Assembly (NCBI GenBank): GCA_037044905.1 | Contig: JBAOKB010000118.1 | Coordinates: 558,001-622,000 of the forward strand | Length of the DNA stretch: 64,000 nucleotides | Reading direction: 5' to 3' | Source: Hortaea werneckii | Taxonomy: Eukaryota > Ascomycota > Dothideomycetes > Mycosphaerellales > Teratosphaeriaceae | Shown: in pieces, positions 44,783 to 55,719 of the stretch | Layout of the letters: the number at the start of each line of letters is the position of its first letter | Numbering within the stretch: position 1 is the first letter of the stretch | Program-made: the position numbers and the translations under genes | Notes under the pieces: model-generated | What the model was told of the DNA's origin: nothing | Databases searched by the model: none | The model's input: the letters and a program-made list of their open reading frames with translations, nothing else

Positions 44783-47700
44783 ATGCCGCCCGCCAACTCC
44801 CCCGAGACCTCCTCTCAGTCGCGTCCGCCATCTCCACCTCCACCCTCCCTTCCATCGCTCCACCAAGCCCGACCGCTCACCCCGCTCTCCTACCTCTCCT
44901 CGCCTGTCCCCGATCTGGCCTCGACCTTACACCCGGCCGCTTCCACCCAGCCCATGTCCGCCGCCGACGACGCTGACGAGGCCAACTCCGCTTTTCTCCG
45001 CGACGCTCTCGAGGTCTTGGAAAGGGACCCGCAGCAGGCGATCGACGGCGGCAACGGCACCAGAAGCAATACGCACATTGATCACTTACGAGATCCTCGA
45101 AGACGACCACCAGTGGAGAGAGCTAGGGTAGAGGAGGCGGCGGCGGGGATGTCGCATCGTCAGGCTGCGGGAGAGACGTCCGAGGACTTGTCCCGGAGGG
45201 AGCGCTTGCAGCGGGTCCTTGCGCGGCTGAACCGTTTACATGAACCCGCTTCTACCGCTACCTCTGCTACAGCGGTGCCTGCTCGAGGAGAGCGGGAAGC
45301 GTACAGTAATCGGACGCCGGAACCGCATATGCAGAGTCTATACGATTGGGCCCCGGCGGGGCAGGACAGAGACAGTGAGATGGCGGGTGTGGAAGGGGAT
45401 GGCCAGGGCGACGGAGCATCGTCGCAGCAGCAACAGCAACACGGCGGCGAAGGCAGGGAGTTGGACGCAATCTTACGAGAGCTCAGGCGACAGCAACAGG
45501 CGCCGCTGGCGGAAACGGGTGGTTCGGCGGAGATCTTGAGGATGCTGAGTCAAAGCCAAGGTGCGCATCGGCGGCGGAGCCATGCGCGTGGTAATGGCAG
45601 TGTCGAGCAAAGCCACGGGCATGAGAACACGTTGGCTCCACTTCGAAGCAGTACCTTGGACATTGCTGAACGGCGCGAGCGATTACGGGAACGAGAGCGA
45701 AGACGGCGGGAGAATGAATGGGTTTCCCTACGTGCCCGCGCAGCTCTCCAGCGCAGCCGAGAGGCTTCTGCAGACGGCTCCAGTGCATCTCCTAGTGCCA
45801 CGGACCGGATGTTGAGATATGTGTTGGAGCGGGAACGGAGGGGCGTAAGTGAGGAGGAGGATCGAGCGAGAGGAACGGGCTGGTTTCGACCGAGCCCGCC
45901 CACGCCTGTACCGGGACATGATGGTCTTGCGCAGTATCAGCAGAGGATCCCGAATGCGATGCGCCAGAGTCATGATGCGTCGTGGATGCTGCCGCCGCCT
46001 TCTACAGGTCCTGATGGTTTTACCAAAATCGGGATCGAGCTGAGCGTGTAGAGGCATTCAGAAGAGGGTATTTGGCTGAAAATGTGCCGGGTGGTGGTGG
46101 ACCGCCACGACTACCTCGGATTTCAACGCCGCCTGTAGCGCCCAGCATGTCCACAAATGCAGCGTGGGCATCAGGTTCAACTTCCACTGGCAGCACAGCA
46201 TTCTTGGAAAACGCCATGAAGTATCTCAGTGATCTCCGCTCTTGTCACAGTTACGAAGATGCTCTTTCAGCTGCTATTGATCATGGACTTGCTACGAAAG
46301 AATTCTTCGCGGATAAACACGATGATTTCATTATGGATCTGCATGGTAATGAAGAGGATTCAGAGGAGCATTCTTTTCCCTGGTCGAGTTGGCTGCAGCC
46401 CGGCACGGTGTTCGATGGACACCAATATGCGATGAATGGGACTAGCAGCTCTTCCATCGCACACAACATCGAGCAGATCAATCCATACTACCACCACTCT
46501 TCATCACGGAGTGCGTTTGACCATCCACCGGGGTCTACGAGGGTAGCTGTGCCTCCTGCACCTTTTGACGCCACTCGTCCATGGCTCTCACACGTCCCGC
46601 CTTCACATCCATCACACTTCGATGGGCGATCAACGACCTCAACCTCAGACGATCAATGGCCTGTCCGCGTCGTAATCAATTCCGTTGATCCGGAGAAGAT
46701 GACACTGCAGGGTACTATGGAAGCGTACGATGTCCCACAACATCCTCAACCCCATCATATCCTGACAGGCGGGGCCAACAACACCAACTCCTCCACTTCA
46801 ACCCAACCTACTTCGAACAGCGAACCCACCACTTCCCCTCCCCGCCGACCCCGCGCAGGCAAAAAACACGCCCCCATCACCACCTTCCTCGAAGGCCAAA
46901 TCCTCTCCCTCAACCCCCACTCCTTCCTCACTCCAGCTCCTCCACCATCTTCGCACTCCTCCCCTCCCCACCCACCCCCGTCCTCTCCTCCTCCCTCTCA
47001 TCCCCATCCCCACTCAACCCCAACAAACCCCCGGGCTCAGGCGGTCCGACCACCGGTCCCCATCCCACTCTCCCCAGAAACGAAACCCCTTATACGACCC
47101 TCCCCACGGACCCGGTCTTCCCCCTACGACCCCCCGTATCGATGCGAGGAATTGGGCGCGTTTGCCTCCCTTTCGGGATTTGGGAAGGAGGGGTCCGGCG
47201 GGGAGAGGAAGGGAGGGGATGTGGGGAGAATGAGGGGGACGGGGAGGGAGGGTTTGCTGCTGCTCCTGGTGGTGGTGGTGCTGGTGCTAGTGGAGGGGAC
47301 GCAGGGAAGGATGATCTTTCCCCCGAGCAGGAGGAGGGGGTTGGAGCCGAGGATGCTGGACGTGTGGGGCGAGGGCTTGGGGTTGCAGGGTCGTGGCTGG
47401 GTCACGAGGAGAAGATCGAGATGGAAATGGCAAGGTTGTTACTCTCCAAGTCCCGATGGAAGCGCGAGGTCATGGAGCGCTTTGTGTGTATGCGCTGGAA
47501 GGAGAAGTGTTTTGTGGAGAATTTCCCTTCGCATTCTCCTTCTTCGTCTTCGTCTTCTGGGAAGCGGGGGAAGATGGGTTCAGAGGGGGTAGATGGGGAG
47601 GCTGCATCGAGGGGGAATGGGGAGCAGAGGTCTGTTCATCCTCCCGAACATGGGGGATCGCCCGCGGATGTGCGACCTGATCATGTAGGTGATGATGAAC

Positions 47701-48006
47701 GTGATTCCGCGCAGGAGGATGACCAGCACCAGCACGAGCAACAAGGCCACGGTCTCACCATCTCCGGCTTCTACTATATCGTCCTCGATCGCCAGACCGG
47801 CGGCGTCGAAGGTCTCTACTACGATCCCGCTTCGACGCCTTTCCAGCGGTTGAAGTTGAGTGGGTGTGGTTCAGGTTCGAGTCGGAGGAGGAGGCCTAGC
47901 AGTCCCGGTCAGCGGCGGATGGGGTGGTGGTGGTAAGTCTGCAAGGAATGGTGGTGTTGGGGGTGGAGGTGGAGGGATGGTTTGGCCGGCTGTGGAGTTT
48001 GCTTAG
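44783..48006 (+). CDS. GID4: GID4/VID24-family substrate receptor with long N-terminal extension; at least four frame breaks
   Basis: The first frame (44783-46051) gives a 422-aa N-terminal region with RERLQRVLARLNRLHEP, MQSLYDWAPAGQDRD and ELDAILRELRRQQQ. Near 46030, one extra A in an AAAA run would join it to KNRDRAERVEAFRRGYLAEN in the next frame. That frame gives MKYLSDLRSCHSYEDALSAA, SWLQPGTVFDGHQYA, VRVVINSVDPEKMTLQGTME and ITTFLEGQILSLNPHSF. A third frame adds RIDARNWARLPPFRDLGRRG, a fourth SRWKREVMERFVCMRWKEKC and LTISGFYYIVLDRQTGGVEG. The end GMVWPAVEFA with TAG at 48004-48006 needs one more shift in the GGT run near 47925-47935. These are Vid24-domain landmarks. Gid4 is the receptor of the GID/CTLH ubiquitin ligase that recognises N-terminal degrons, for example on gluconeogenic enzymes. 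The order and completeness of landmarks argue for one functional gene with sequence errors. Confidence 0.82.
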
Positions 48007-48355
48007 AGGGAGGGAGAGGAGGAAAGAGAAAGGAGAAAGGCTGGGGAGGAGAGGATTTTGTTGTCTAGCTCTTCTTTTTTCTCTCCAATTCGTGCTTGCT
48101 GTAGCTGCTCTTCCTCCTCTTTTCTTCTCCTGCTTTTCCTTCTTCTTCTGCTCTTGCCTCATATGTCGCATATTCCCATTTTTTCTTTCTTTCCATTAAA
48201 GTCTTGAATGGTGGATTGCGCCCGCTTCTCTATTCCCTTTCCCCTACTAAGATTTCACGAATCTGCAAGGTCCGACATCTTCGAGGAAGAGAGAGGATGG
48301 AAGTGAAGGGATTTAATGTCCCTTTTTCACTTTACATTTTTTCCACTCTCCTCAC

Positions 48356-48393
<38 letters not shown>

Positions 48394-49167
48394 TTCCCCC
48401 TTCCCCTCTTTTTTCCACTTCTCTTTCGTGTTCTTCGATAATTCAAGTTCCGTAGCGCAAAAGGGTTTTGATAGATGCACTTTGTTTTCCTTCACATTTC
48501 CCTCACTCACATTCTTTCCTCTCTTTTTCGTTATCTTTCTCTTTCATGTCCCTAACCAACCCAAGTCCGTACAATCAATAAGCGGAGTCCAGCAGATGAA
48601 AAGAAGAAGATGGAAATTCTCGGATCTCTGATCTGACGAAGGCGAAGTGTAAGAGGGGGTATATACGAATCGTTCTTTGCACCGAAAACTTGGAACTATT
48701 CTGCGAAAAGAAGAAGGAAAGGTAATGACTAATAAAAGCAAACTATGCCGCTGATGCCGCTATGTCGCCATGCTGTTGCGCGAGAGAAATGAAAGAGGGA
48801 TACGGAATTTTCCCTTTTGGTAAATCCGAGGGAGGGAATAAGAACCAAAAAAAAAAAAAACTTGAAAGAGAAAGGTCGGCTCCATGCTGGGGGAGGGGAG
48901 GCAGGCAGGGGAAGAGGGTGTACGTGTCAGTGCGAGGGTCCGTCAGGAGGAGGGTGGCGCAAGACGTCTGGGCGGTCTTCTTCTTCCTCTTTTTTTTTCT
49001 ATTCGCCCTCCCATCTCCCACCACCTTTTCCCCCATCTTTCCCCACCTTTCCCACTCCCTATCTCCCGTGTCCAGCCATAGTCCCCTCTACCAACCTCAA
49101 CCTCAACCCCGACCTCTCCACACCCAACTTCCCCCCTCCACAAAAAGGAAAATGGAAGGCGATTTTT
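48007..49167. other. Convergent 3' flanks with poly-C
   Basis: Strongly pyrimidine-rich on the plus strand (48060-48560), with a 36-nt poly-C. No supported gene. Confidence 0.6.
48358..48393. repeat. Poly-C tract, 36 nt
   Basis: Uninterrupted run of 36 C on the plus strand, followed by TTCCCCCTTCCCC. The longest homopolymer in the window. Confidence 0.95.
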
Positions 49168-51224
49168 TCACATTACAACACAACACCCCAAACACCCTCC
49201 CTTCCCCTTTTTCTCACACTCCCTTCCTCCTCCTCCGCCTGTTTCTCCCCTGTCCCCTCCTGCGCCTCCTCCTCCTCCTCCTGCTGCAGTCACCGTCGCC
49301 GTATTGCCCGCCGTCGCGAAACCCGATAAATTCGAGTCCGCTGCGGTGGCTGGGGGAGGGATCCGCGGGGTCGCGTTTAGCGGAGTGGCGTTGGGGTTAT
49401 TCTCCGATCCTTTCTCTCTCGCTTCTGCTCCTTCTTCATCTCCTTCTTGTTGAGATGGTTGTTGGGGATGATAAGACTCGCCACCACCAGCAGCAGCAGG
49501 AGGAGTGTCGTTCCCTGAACCCTTCCGCGAGATGATCTGCGCAGGCGGCGAGATGGTCGGCGTGATTCTGTATCCTCCTCCTGCTCCTCCTCCTCCTGCT
49601 CCTGCTCCTGCCCTCCGCCGTTGTGTTGTTTTTGCGGTGACGTCTGGGAAGCGCACCCGGACTCAACGGCCACTCCCCTCCTTTCGCTTGATTCTGTCTG
49701 GAAGAAGATAAAGCAGGCTCACTATCCGTCCACTTCCCCTTCTCATTAATCCACATCGCCCCCGCCGGCAAACCATCTCCTCTTCCTCCTCCTCCTCCTC
49801 CTCCCGCCTCCTCCGACGCAGCACCCCCAGCTTTCGCCTGCTGCTCCAGCATCATCCTCTTCGCATGCGTCGGCAACATCTGCTGATCCTGCGGCAGCGG
49901 GGATCCGGTTTATACATCCCCGCGATCCAGGGGGCTTCGCCTTCGGGTCGGGGAGGATTATGTTGCGAGGTCGAGGGACGTCGTCCCGGGGAAGTTTTCT
50001 TGTGGCTGGACGCAGGTCGTTGGCGGTTCGACGTGGACAGTTGGCGGGGTTGTTTGGTGCTTGAGGAGCCGGGACGTGAGGTTGCGGTGCCCGGAGGCGG
50101 CGGTGGTGGTGGTGGTGGTGGTGTTGGAGACTTTGCGGGGTCCGCCTGAGGTTGGGCCAGGTCTGCTCGGGACGCGGGCTTTGCGGGGTGGATGGGAGGT
50201 TCGCGCCGCCGTGGAGGTGGGAGCTCGTGGGGCGGGAGGAGGAGTAGTAGGTGGGATATGTGGCGGCGGTGGTGTCGGCAGCAGCAGAATCCTCGAGCAT
50301 CACTTGACTCCCTACGCTGCCGCTCCTCGCGCGTCGGGCGTAGTGCTGGTCATCCCAATGTCCACTCCACGCTCCGCTGCCGTTCCGACTGCGCGGCAGT
50401 GGTGAGTCTCGCCCTATGACCGTCTGAGGCACCGGGACAGGACTCACTTTCGACACGGGTAAGCGCGAGGTACTCGGTCTCGTGATCCGCTGACGGTGTG
50501 CCGCCCGTTCCGCCTCGATCTCCTCCGGCGTGCGGAAGTCCGAGTCGAGATTGTGATCGAATGGCCGTTGTTCATACGCCGCCTCCTCCGCCTCCTCTTC
50601 ATCCTCCACCGCGGGGATAGTCGAGACCCGCTTCCTGCGACTGAAGTCGTCGAAACTGGCATAGTGCGGACTGAGAGTCGGCTCTTCCCCCTCTTCCCCT
50701 TCATCCTCCCCATCCCCCCGATCCCGACTCCCCCGCCTGTACAGCTCCGACCGACTCATCGACCGACTGCTGCCCCTCTCCTGCCTTCGATCCGCGGGAC
50801 CCCGGCTCTCTGACCTTCGTGACTGTCGGACATGGATCCCCGCCTCTTCCATCTCGCGGATCTCAATCTCGGCGAGTTTATCCCGATGGATCCAGGCTGA
50901 TTCTTCGGCACGTGAGAGTGGGTGTTGCTTGCTACTATTGCTATTGCTGTTGCTGGTGCTACCGTCCAAGTCCTCGCGCAGAGCGTTGCGGGAGCGTTTG
51001 CGCATGTTGGATGCCCGGCTCGATGCGCGGACGGCAGCAGCGGGCTCCGCGTCGGAGGGCAGGTGGAAATCGCTGCGTCGGCGGGCGGAGAGGCGGCGGT
51101 GTTGACTGGTTGGGCGGGAGTCCGAGGAGCGCATGGACTCCGCTCGGGGTGGCGGTGGGTAGCCGTTGGTCTCGTCGAGTGGCACCGCGTGCGCCCAGCT
51201 GTTGGTCATGGTCGCTGCAGCCAT
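49168..51224 (-). CDS. Low-complexity protein ending in a CaaX box (CVVM); at least three frame breaks
   Basis: The ATG at 51222-51224 opens a 492-codon frame that begins MAAATMTNSWAHAVPLDETN and contains REMEEAGIHVRQSRRSESRG, TLSPHYASFDDFSRRKRVST and PRNIILPDPKAKPPGSRG. The protein seems to switch frame near 49914 (MYKPDP), 49905 (PLPQDQQMLPTHAKRMMLEQ and PAGAMWINEKGKWTDSEP) and 49660-49680 (RFPDVTAKTTQ, RITPTISPPAQIISRKGSG). The last frame ends GGCLGCCVVM with TGA at 49168-49170. CVVM fits a CaaX prenylation box, and the nearby Cys residues could be palmitoylated, so the product may be membrane-tethered. A run of seven His is near 50115. I recognise this only as a conserved hypothetical type of filamentous fungi, with no known function. 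Frame breaks fall in G or C runs. Confidence 0.6.
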
Positions 51225-53341
51225 GGTGAATGAGGGGGGGCGGGCTAGCTAGCGAGCTACTGTCTCTCGAACCCCTCTCGCCGCTTTTGTCCCGGTATCT
51301 TCTCCTCCTTGTGTATATAGATTATGAAGGCAGCCTATCTTCTGCTGCTTGCAATCAGGGGCGACGTCAGCTTCCTGCGCTGCGATCTGCCCGCTCCAGT
51401 CACGTCGTAGAAATTAGGCCGTATAATGTGGATGGTGGTGACGTTCCGTGGTGTTGAGTTCGAGAGGAAGAGGGTAGCGGCAGGCAGAGAGTAGTAGTAG
51501 CAGAGAGCAAGACGGCTCTCATTCAGGTCGTAAGCGTGAGCGTGAATGAGTGGGGATGAGGAAAGGAAGATGGAAAGGCAGGGCGTCAATGCATGCAATG
51601 CATCCAGATCTCCAACAAGAGCTAGGCTGGTCCCCGTCTGTCTGTCTGTCTGTCTGTCCGTCTGTCTGTCTGTCCCCCCTTGTCAAGGTAGCTACTACTG
51701 TAGCCCTGTTCTCTAGACGAAGAAAGACAGCATCGGACACTATACCGCAATGCTTCCTCCCACGATTTCGTCCTCTTCCAAGAGTCCACAACCCTGGACC
51801 AGACTCGGGAGACGATAACAGAATCACTGCCGGCGTCGGTACCCAAACCCGCACTACAACATCCAGATCAAGACGCAGAGGCCTCTCCCAGGCTCTCTGC
51901 AGACCGTTATGGGAGGTTCCCAAATCTGCCGGGTCTAACCCTCTTTTTGGGGGCACGGGGGCGCTGCTTAATCAATTAGTCTCTCGCTAGTCGTCTTCGG
52001 GAGGCCATATCCGACAGAGCTACGGGCGTCGGGCGGCGGGTGGGGGGGCGAAGATGAATCGATTCCCCTTCTTTCATCCCAAAAAAAAATGAGACCGCGA
52101 TAGCAGCGAGGAAACGACTGGCAAGATGCCGGTCTGTCCTCCTTGACTACCTGGCCCGGAACTGGTCGTGATGACGAGGAGAAAGATGAAGGAAGAGAGA
52201 GAGCAGGACAGATAGAGCGCTTTCACCGCGTGTACCCGGTCTCTCGCCTCATCTTGGCTCCGCTTAGCAGGTCCAAGTGGGCGTTCAAATCTCCCAACGT
52301 CCCGTCGGCATAGCGCTGCCTCCTATTATGTACTACGCCTTCTGTACGCAATCGACAGTGAAGCTAGCGCTGAAGGACGGACACCGTTCTAGTCTTCGCT
52401 TTCTTGGTAGAGTACAAAGCATCATCTATCGATGAAATAGTGGTAGACCTCCCCTCGACACCGACTGTAGGGTTGGCGAAGCAGTGACATTGTTCTACAT
52501 GACGAGCATGCGAGTAGAGAGGACATACTAGCAACAGAGATAGTCCACTTTTACAATCGCTACTTCTTAAAGGAGGAGGCACTAGTTAGAGATTATTGGA
52601 ACTAGTCACTGTGATGTATCCCTTCTTCCTACTTAACCTTTCTAGACGTTTTCACAAGGCTTGACGTGAGCACGAGATCCTTTTCTTTCCTTTCCTTTTT
52701 CCTTTTTTTTTTTTTTGGCTTCTTCTTCGGTTAATTCCATACTGCTCCCGCCTATAGAATCGACGTTAATCACAGACAGATCTTGCAAGACCTCTAAATA
52801 AGTAAACGTCCTTACTCGTTAGCGTGCACTGGATTATGAGAGTCAGCTACGTCATCGATCGTGTCTTTCCCACATCACACTTAAGCTTGCCACAGTAAAT
52901 ATATACCACAATGTATTCAACATCAAGAATCTATGCAAAGTAAACTGCGATGGCTTGGGTACATGCATTGTGCCTCTGATGATTGCTTTCTTGAACTTTG
53001 AAAAAAGAAAATAAGAAGAAATCAACGAGACTTTCATCGAAATAAGAAAGAACACCAGAAAAACAAGAACACAACTCCCTGGACGCTATTGCTTTTAGAT
53101 CTCCTAAAGCACTATAACGCGGACCCTTTCGTCGTTCCATGTCGATGTCGCGACCACTACTACGCCCAACGCAGAGGAACCCATCAAGCCCCCGACTACA
53201 ATCCGATCCCTATCCACCCTCACCTCCACCACCACAACCCCAACCCGACTTCCAAGAAACCCATCCTCCCCCAAAATTTCCCCACGCCCTTCCCTCCTCC
53301 CACATAATTCCCTCTCCACCTCCTCGCCAAAGCCGAGAACA
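51225..53341. other. Divergent intergenic region with GTCT repeat
   Basis: Between the CaaX-box gene (minus) and the methyltransferase-like gene (plus). ORFs on both strands near 51519-51990 are driven by the GTCT repeat. Nothing else recognised; 52600-53100 is relatively AT-rich. Confidence 0.55.
51636..51674. repeat. (GTCT)n tetranucleotide microsatellite
   Basis: About ten GTCT units with one CCGT interruption near 51658-51661. Confidence 0.93.
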
Positions 53342-54269
53342 ATGTCATCCACCACCACCACCACCAACCCCCCATCACCCACCTGGCCAACAAGGACCTA
53401 CACCCCCCGCCACCCCTCCTGGCCTTACACCCCGCACGACTTCACCCGTCCAGACCCCTCCGCCGACTCAACTTTCTACGCCTCCCCCCGCTTCGTAACC
53501 CACATCGACGACGCGGCTATCGCCTCTTTACGTGCCTACTACGCCCAAGTCTTACCTCCTATTGTTTCCCAACCAGGACCGCCCCCAAGGATCCTCGATC
53601 TCTGCTCCAGCTGGACGTCGCATTTCCCTCCTCGGATTACTGATGCGGTTGCGAAGGGCGAGGTGGAAGTTTGGGGTCTGGGCATGAATGCGAGGGAGTT
53701 GGAGCGGAATCCGCTTTCCGGGACGGGGGAGGTGGGGGGTTTGGGACCTGAACCGCGAAGGGAAGGGGGATGTCGGCGTCGCGGTGAAGGAGACGATTCT
53801 TCAGAAGATGGGCAGGGGATCCGGGGAGGAGGGGAGTCCGAGTCCGTCGACCGTGCAACAGCAGCAGCAGGAGGATGAGGAGCATGAACCCTGCCTCGAC
53901 GCAACTACCTGCGTCGTCTCCACCGACTACCTGACTCAACCTTTACACGTCTTCTCCTCGCTCCTGCGTCTCACCAAACCCGGCGGAACAGTGCATCTCA
54001 CGATCTCCAACCGCTGTTTCCCCACCAAAGCCATCGCCCGCTGGCTGCAGGTCGACGAGGAGGAACGCTTGCAGATGGTTGGGGATTATCTGTTTTTCGC
54101 CGGGTGGAAGCGGATCGAGATTGTGGAGTTGAGCGATGGGAGGGTGAGGAGGGGAGGTGGTGATGGTGGTGGAGAGGGGGAGGGGGAGCAAGGTGGTTTG
54201 GGGGCTTTCATGAAGGCTTTGGGCATGGATGGTGGAGAAGGGATCCGCTTTGGGTTGTTAGGGGTGTGA
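53342..54269 (+). CDS. SAM-dependent methyltransferase-like protein, one frame break
   Basis: The frame from the ATG at 53342 gives WPYTPHDFTRPDPSADSTFY, SPRFVTHIDDAAIASLRAYY, ILDLCSSWTSHFP (nucleotide-binding loop region), EVEVWGLGMNARELERNP. The match then continues in another frame with WGVWDLNREGKGDVG, CVVSTDYLTQPLHVFSSLLR, KPGGTVHLTISNRCFPTKAI and EERLQMVGDYLFFAGWKRIE, ending TGA at 54267-54269. The shift lies in a GC-rich stretch near 53710-53735 (one extra or two missing bases). The block order matches a conserved methyltransferase-type-11-like family found in fungi, plants and algae, with no assigned substrate. A Gly/Glu-rich insertion near the C-terminus is unusual. About 307 aa if repaired. 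Confidence 0.72.
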
Positions 54270-55719
54270 AGGAGTGATGGGGATATGTTTTTTCTTCTTT
54301 TCTTTTTCTTTTTTTTCTTCGCAAAGTGTTTTTTTTTTTTTTTTTTTTTTTCGGTTTTGAGACCTTGATAGATCTTCTAAAACCCATTATCGCGAGTGTC
54401 GAACAAGTTTTGTCTGACTGGTCTTGATGGGGCGGAGAGGAATTCCGCTTGTGTATCATTAGTTTGTCCCTGTTTGTCGCCTTATTCCTTTTCCCCCCCC
54501 CCTCAGAGGCCTCCTCCCCTATCCTAAGGCTTTTTCCCCTTGGATTTCTTTCCAGATAGTCCCATCGTAGTCCAGTCTATTGACTTACCCACAGAGTCAT
54601 TAAGGGCTCAAGGGCGTGGTAAGGCGAGAGTCAGTGAAGTGTATTCTAAGCAAAGATTAGAAGATCCATCCCGGGAGTATCTGTCTCCCCTGCTCCAATC
54701 GAGGGTGCATATTTGTCTTAGGAATATAGATAAACGATTGCTGCTGTCAGTGTCCTCGCAATCAAGCGCTGAGCTGTAAGACGACAAATCTGATCGGCCT
54801 GGATCTTGAATCGATAAAGAGGTGCTACAATGGATTCGCGTGAAGGGCGTGTGTAATCAAGGCAGAAGGCCCAAAGGTGGTGTAATTTTTTTTTTTTTTA
54901 TTTATTAATCAAAATAAAAAGGGAATGAAGCCAAAGAGAAGATGGGAACACCTTTTCCCGGCTTCGGTTCTGGAGCCATAATCGAAAAATCAAAAAATTT
55001 TGACACTCTCTACCGCCGTTTTCGTCCGAGATATCATCTTTCCTTGTAATCGCTGCACTTGCTCAGCTTAGGCTAGTCAACCCGACATACCCACGCTCGT
55101 CCCACCCTCCCTCCCTACCTACCTACCTTCTACCAATCTGTCTACCACGACTCATATACTCAAATATCTTACTCGAAGGGACACGGACTGCATTCCCTTC
55201 CCCCTCCTCCTTTCCTCTTCATCACCACCAACTCCGGCATTCCCAGCCTTAACCCCATCCTTCCGTCGATCGGGATACTCATCACCTAGAAAAACCTCAA
55301 ACCGACCCGCCTTCCCCAGCAGAGGGCTTCGATCGAGATACCCTCAGTAAGAAAAACCTCAAACCGACCCGCCTTCCCCAGCGGAGGACCAGGCGGGAGG
55401 GGTTTTGAGTGGGAAGGGAGGAGGAACTTTGCCTTTCCCTTCGTGGCGTCGCTGCCGTTCCCGTCGGGAGCCTGCGATCCCCTTCCCGTCTAGTTTCCCG
55501 TTTAAAAGATTCGGCACGGGATCCACGGTACCCCCACGACTGCAGTAGGGGCAGCAGTAGTGGTAATAGTGGGGACACCTCCATCGTTGCCTTCCCTTCT
55601 ACCCTCATCCGTCCTACCATTTCGAAGCCTCTCCGCCCGGCCCATCCCCTCCTCGCCCTCCTCGGCCTCCTCGCCCTCCTCGCCCTCCTCTCCTCCGCGT
55701 TCCTGGCCCCCCTCCCGCT
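54270..55719. other. Convergent intergenic region with 62-bp tandem duplication
   Basis: Holds a 23-nt T run (54329-54351) just after the methyltransferase-like gene, T/A runs near 54889-54905, and a tandem duplication. No supported gene. Confidence 0.55.
55266..55390. repeat. Two-copy tandem duplication, 62-bp period
   Basis: The 32-nt core GAAAAACCTCAAACCG... occurs at 55289-55320 and again at 55351-55382. The left flanks TCGATCGGGATACTCATCACC and TCGATCGAGATACCCTCAGT are also related, so the unit is about 62 bp. Confidence 0.85.

Noticed and set aside
47930..48006. GTAAGT at 47933 as an intron donor near the GID4 end
   Set aside because: The family C-terminus (MVWPAVEFA then stop) lies only about 50 nt downstream and no acceptor leaves a sensible intron; a one-base shift in the GGT run explains it better.
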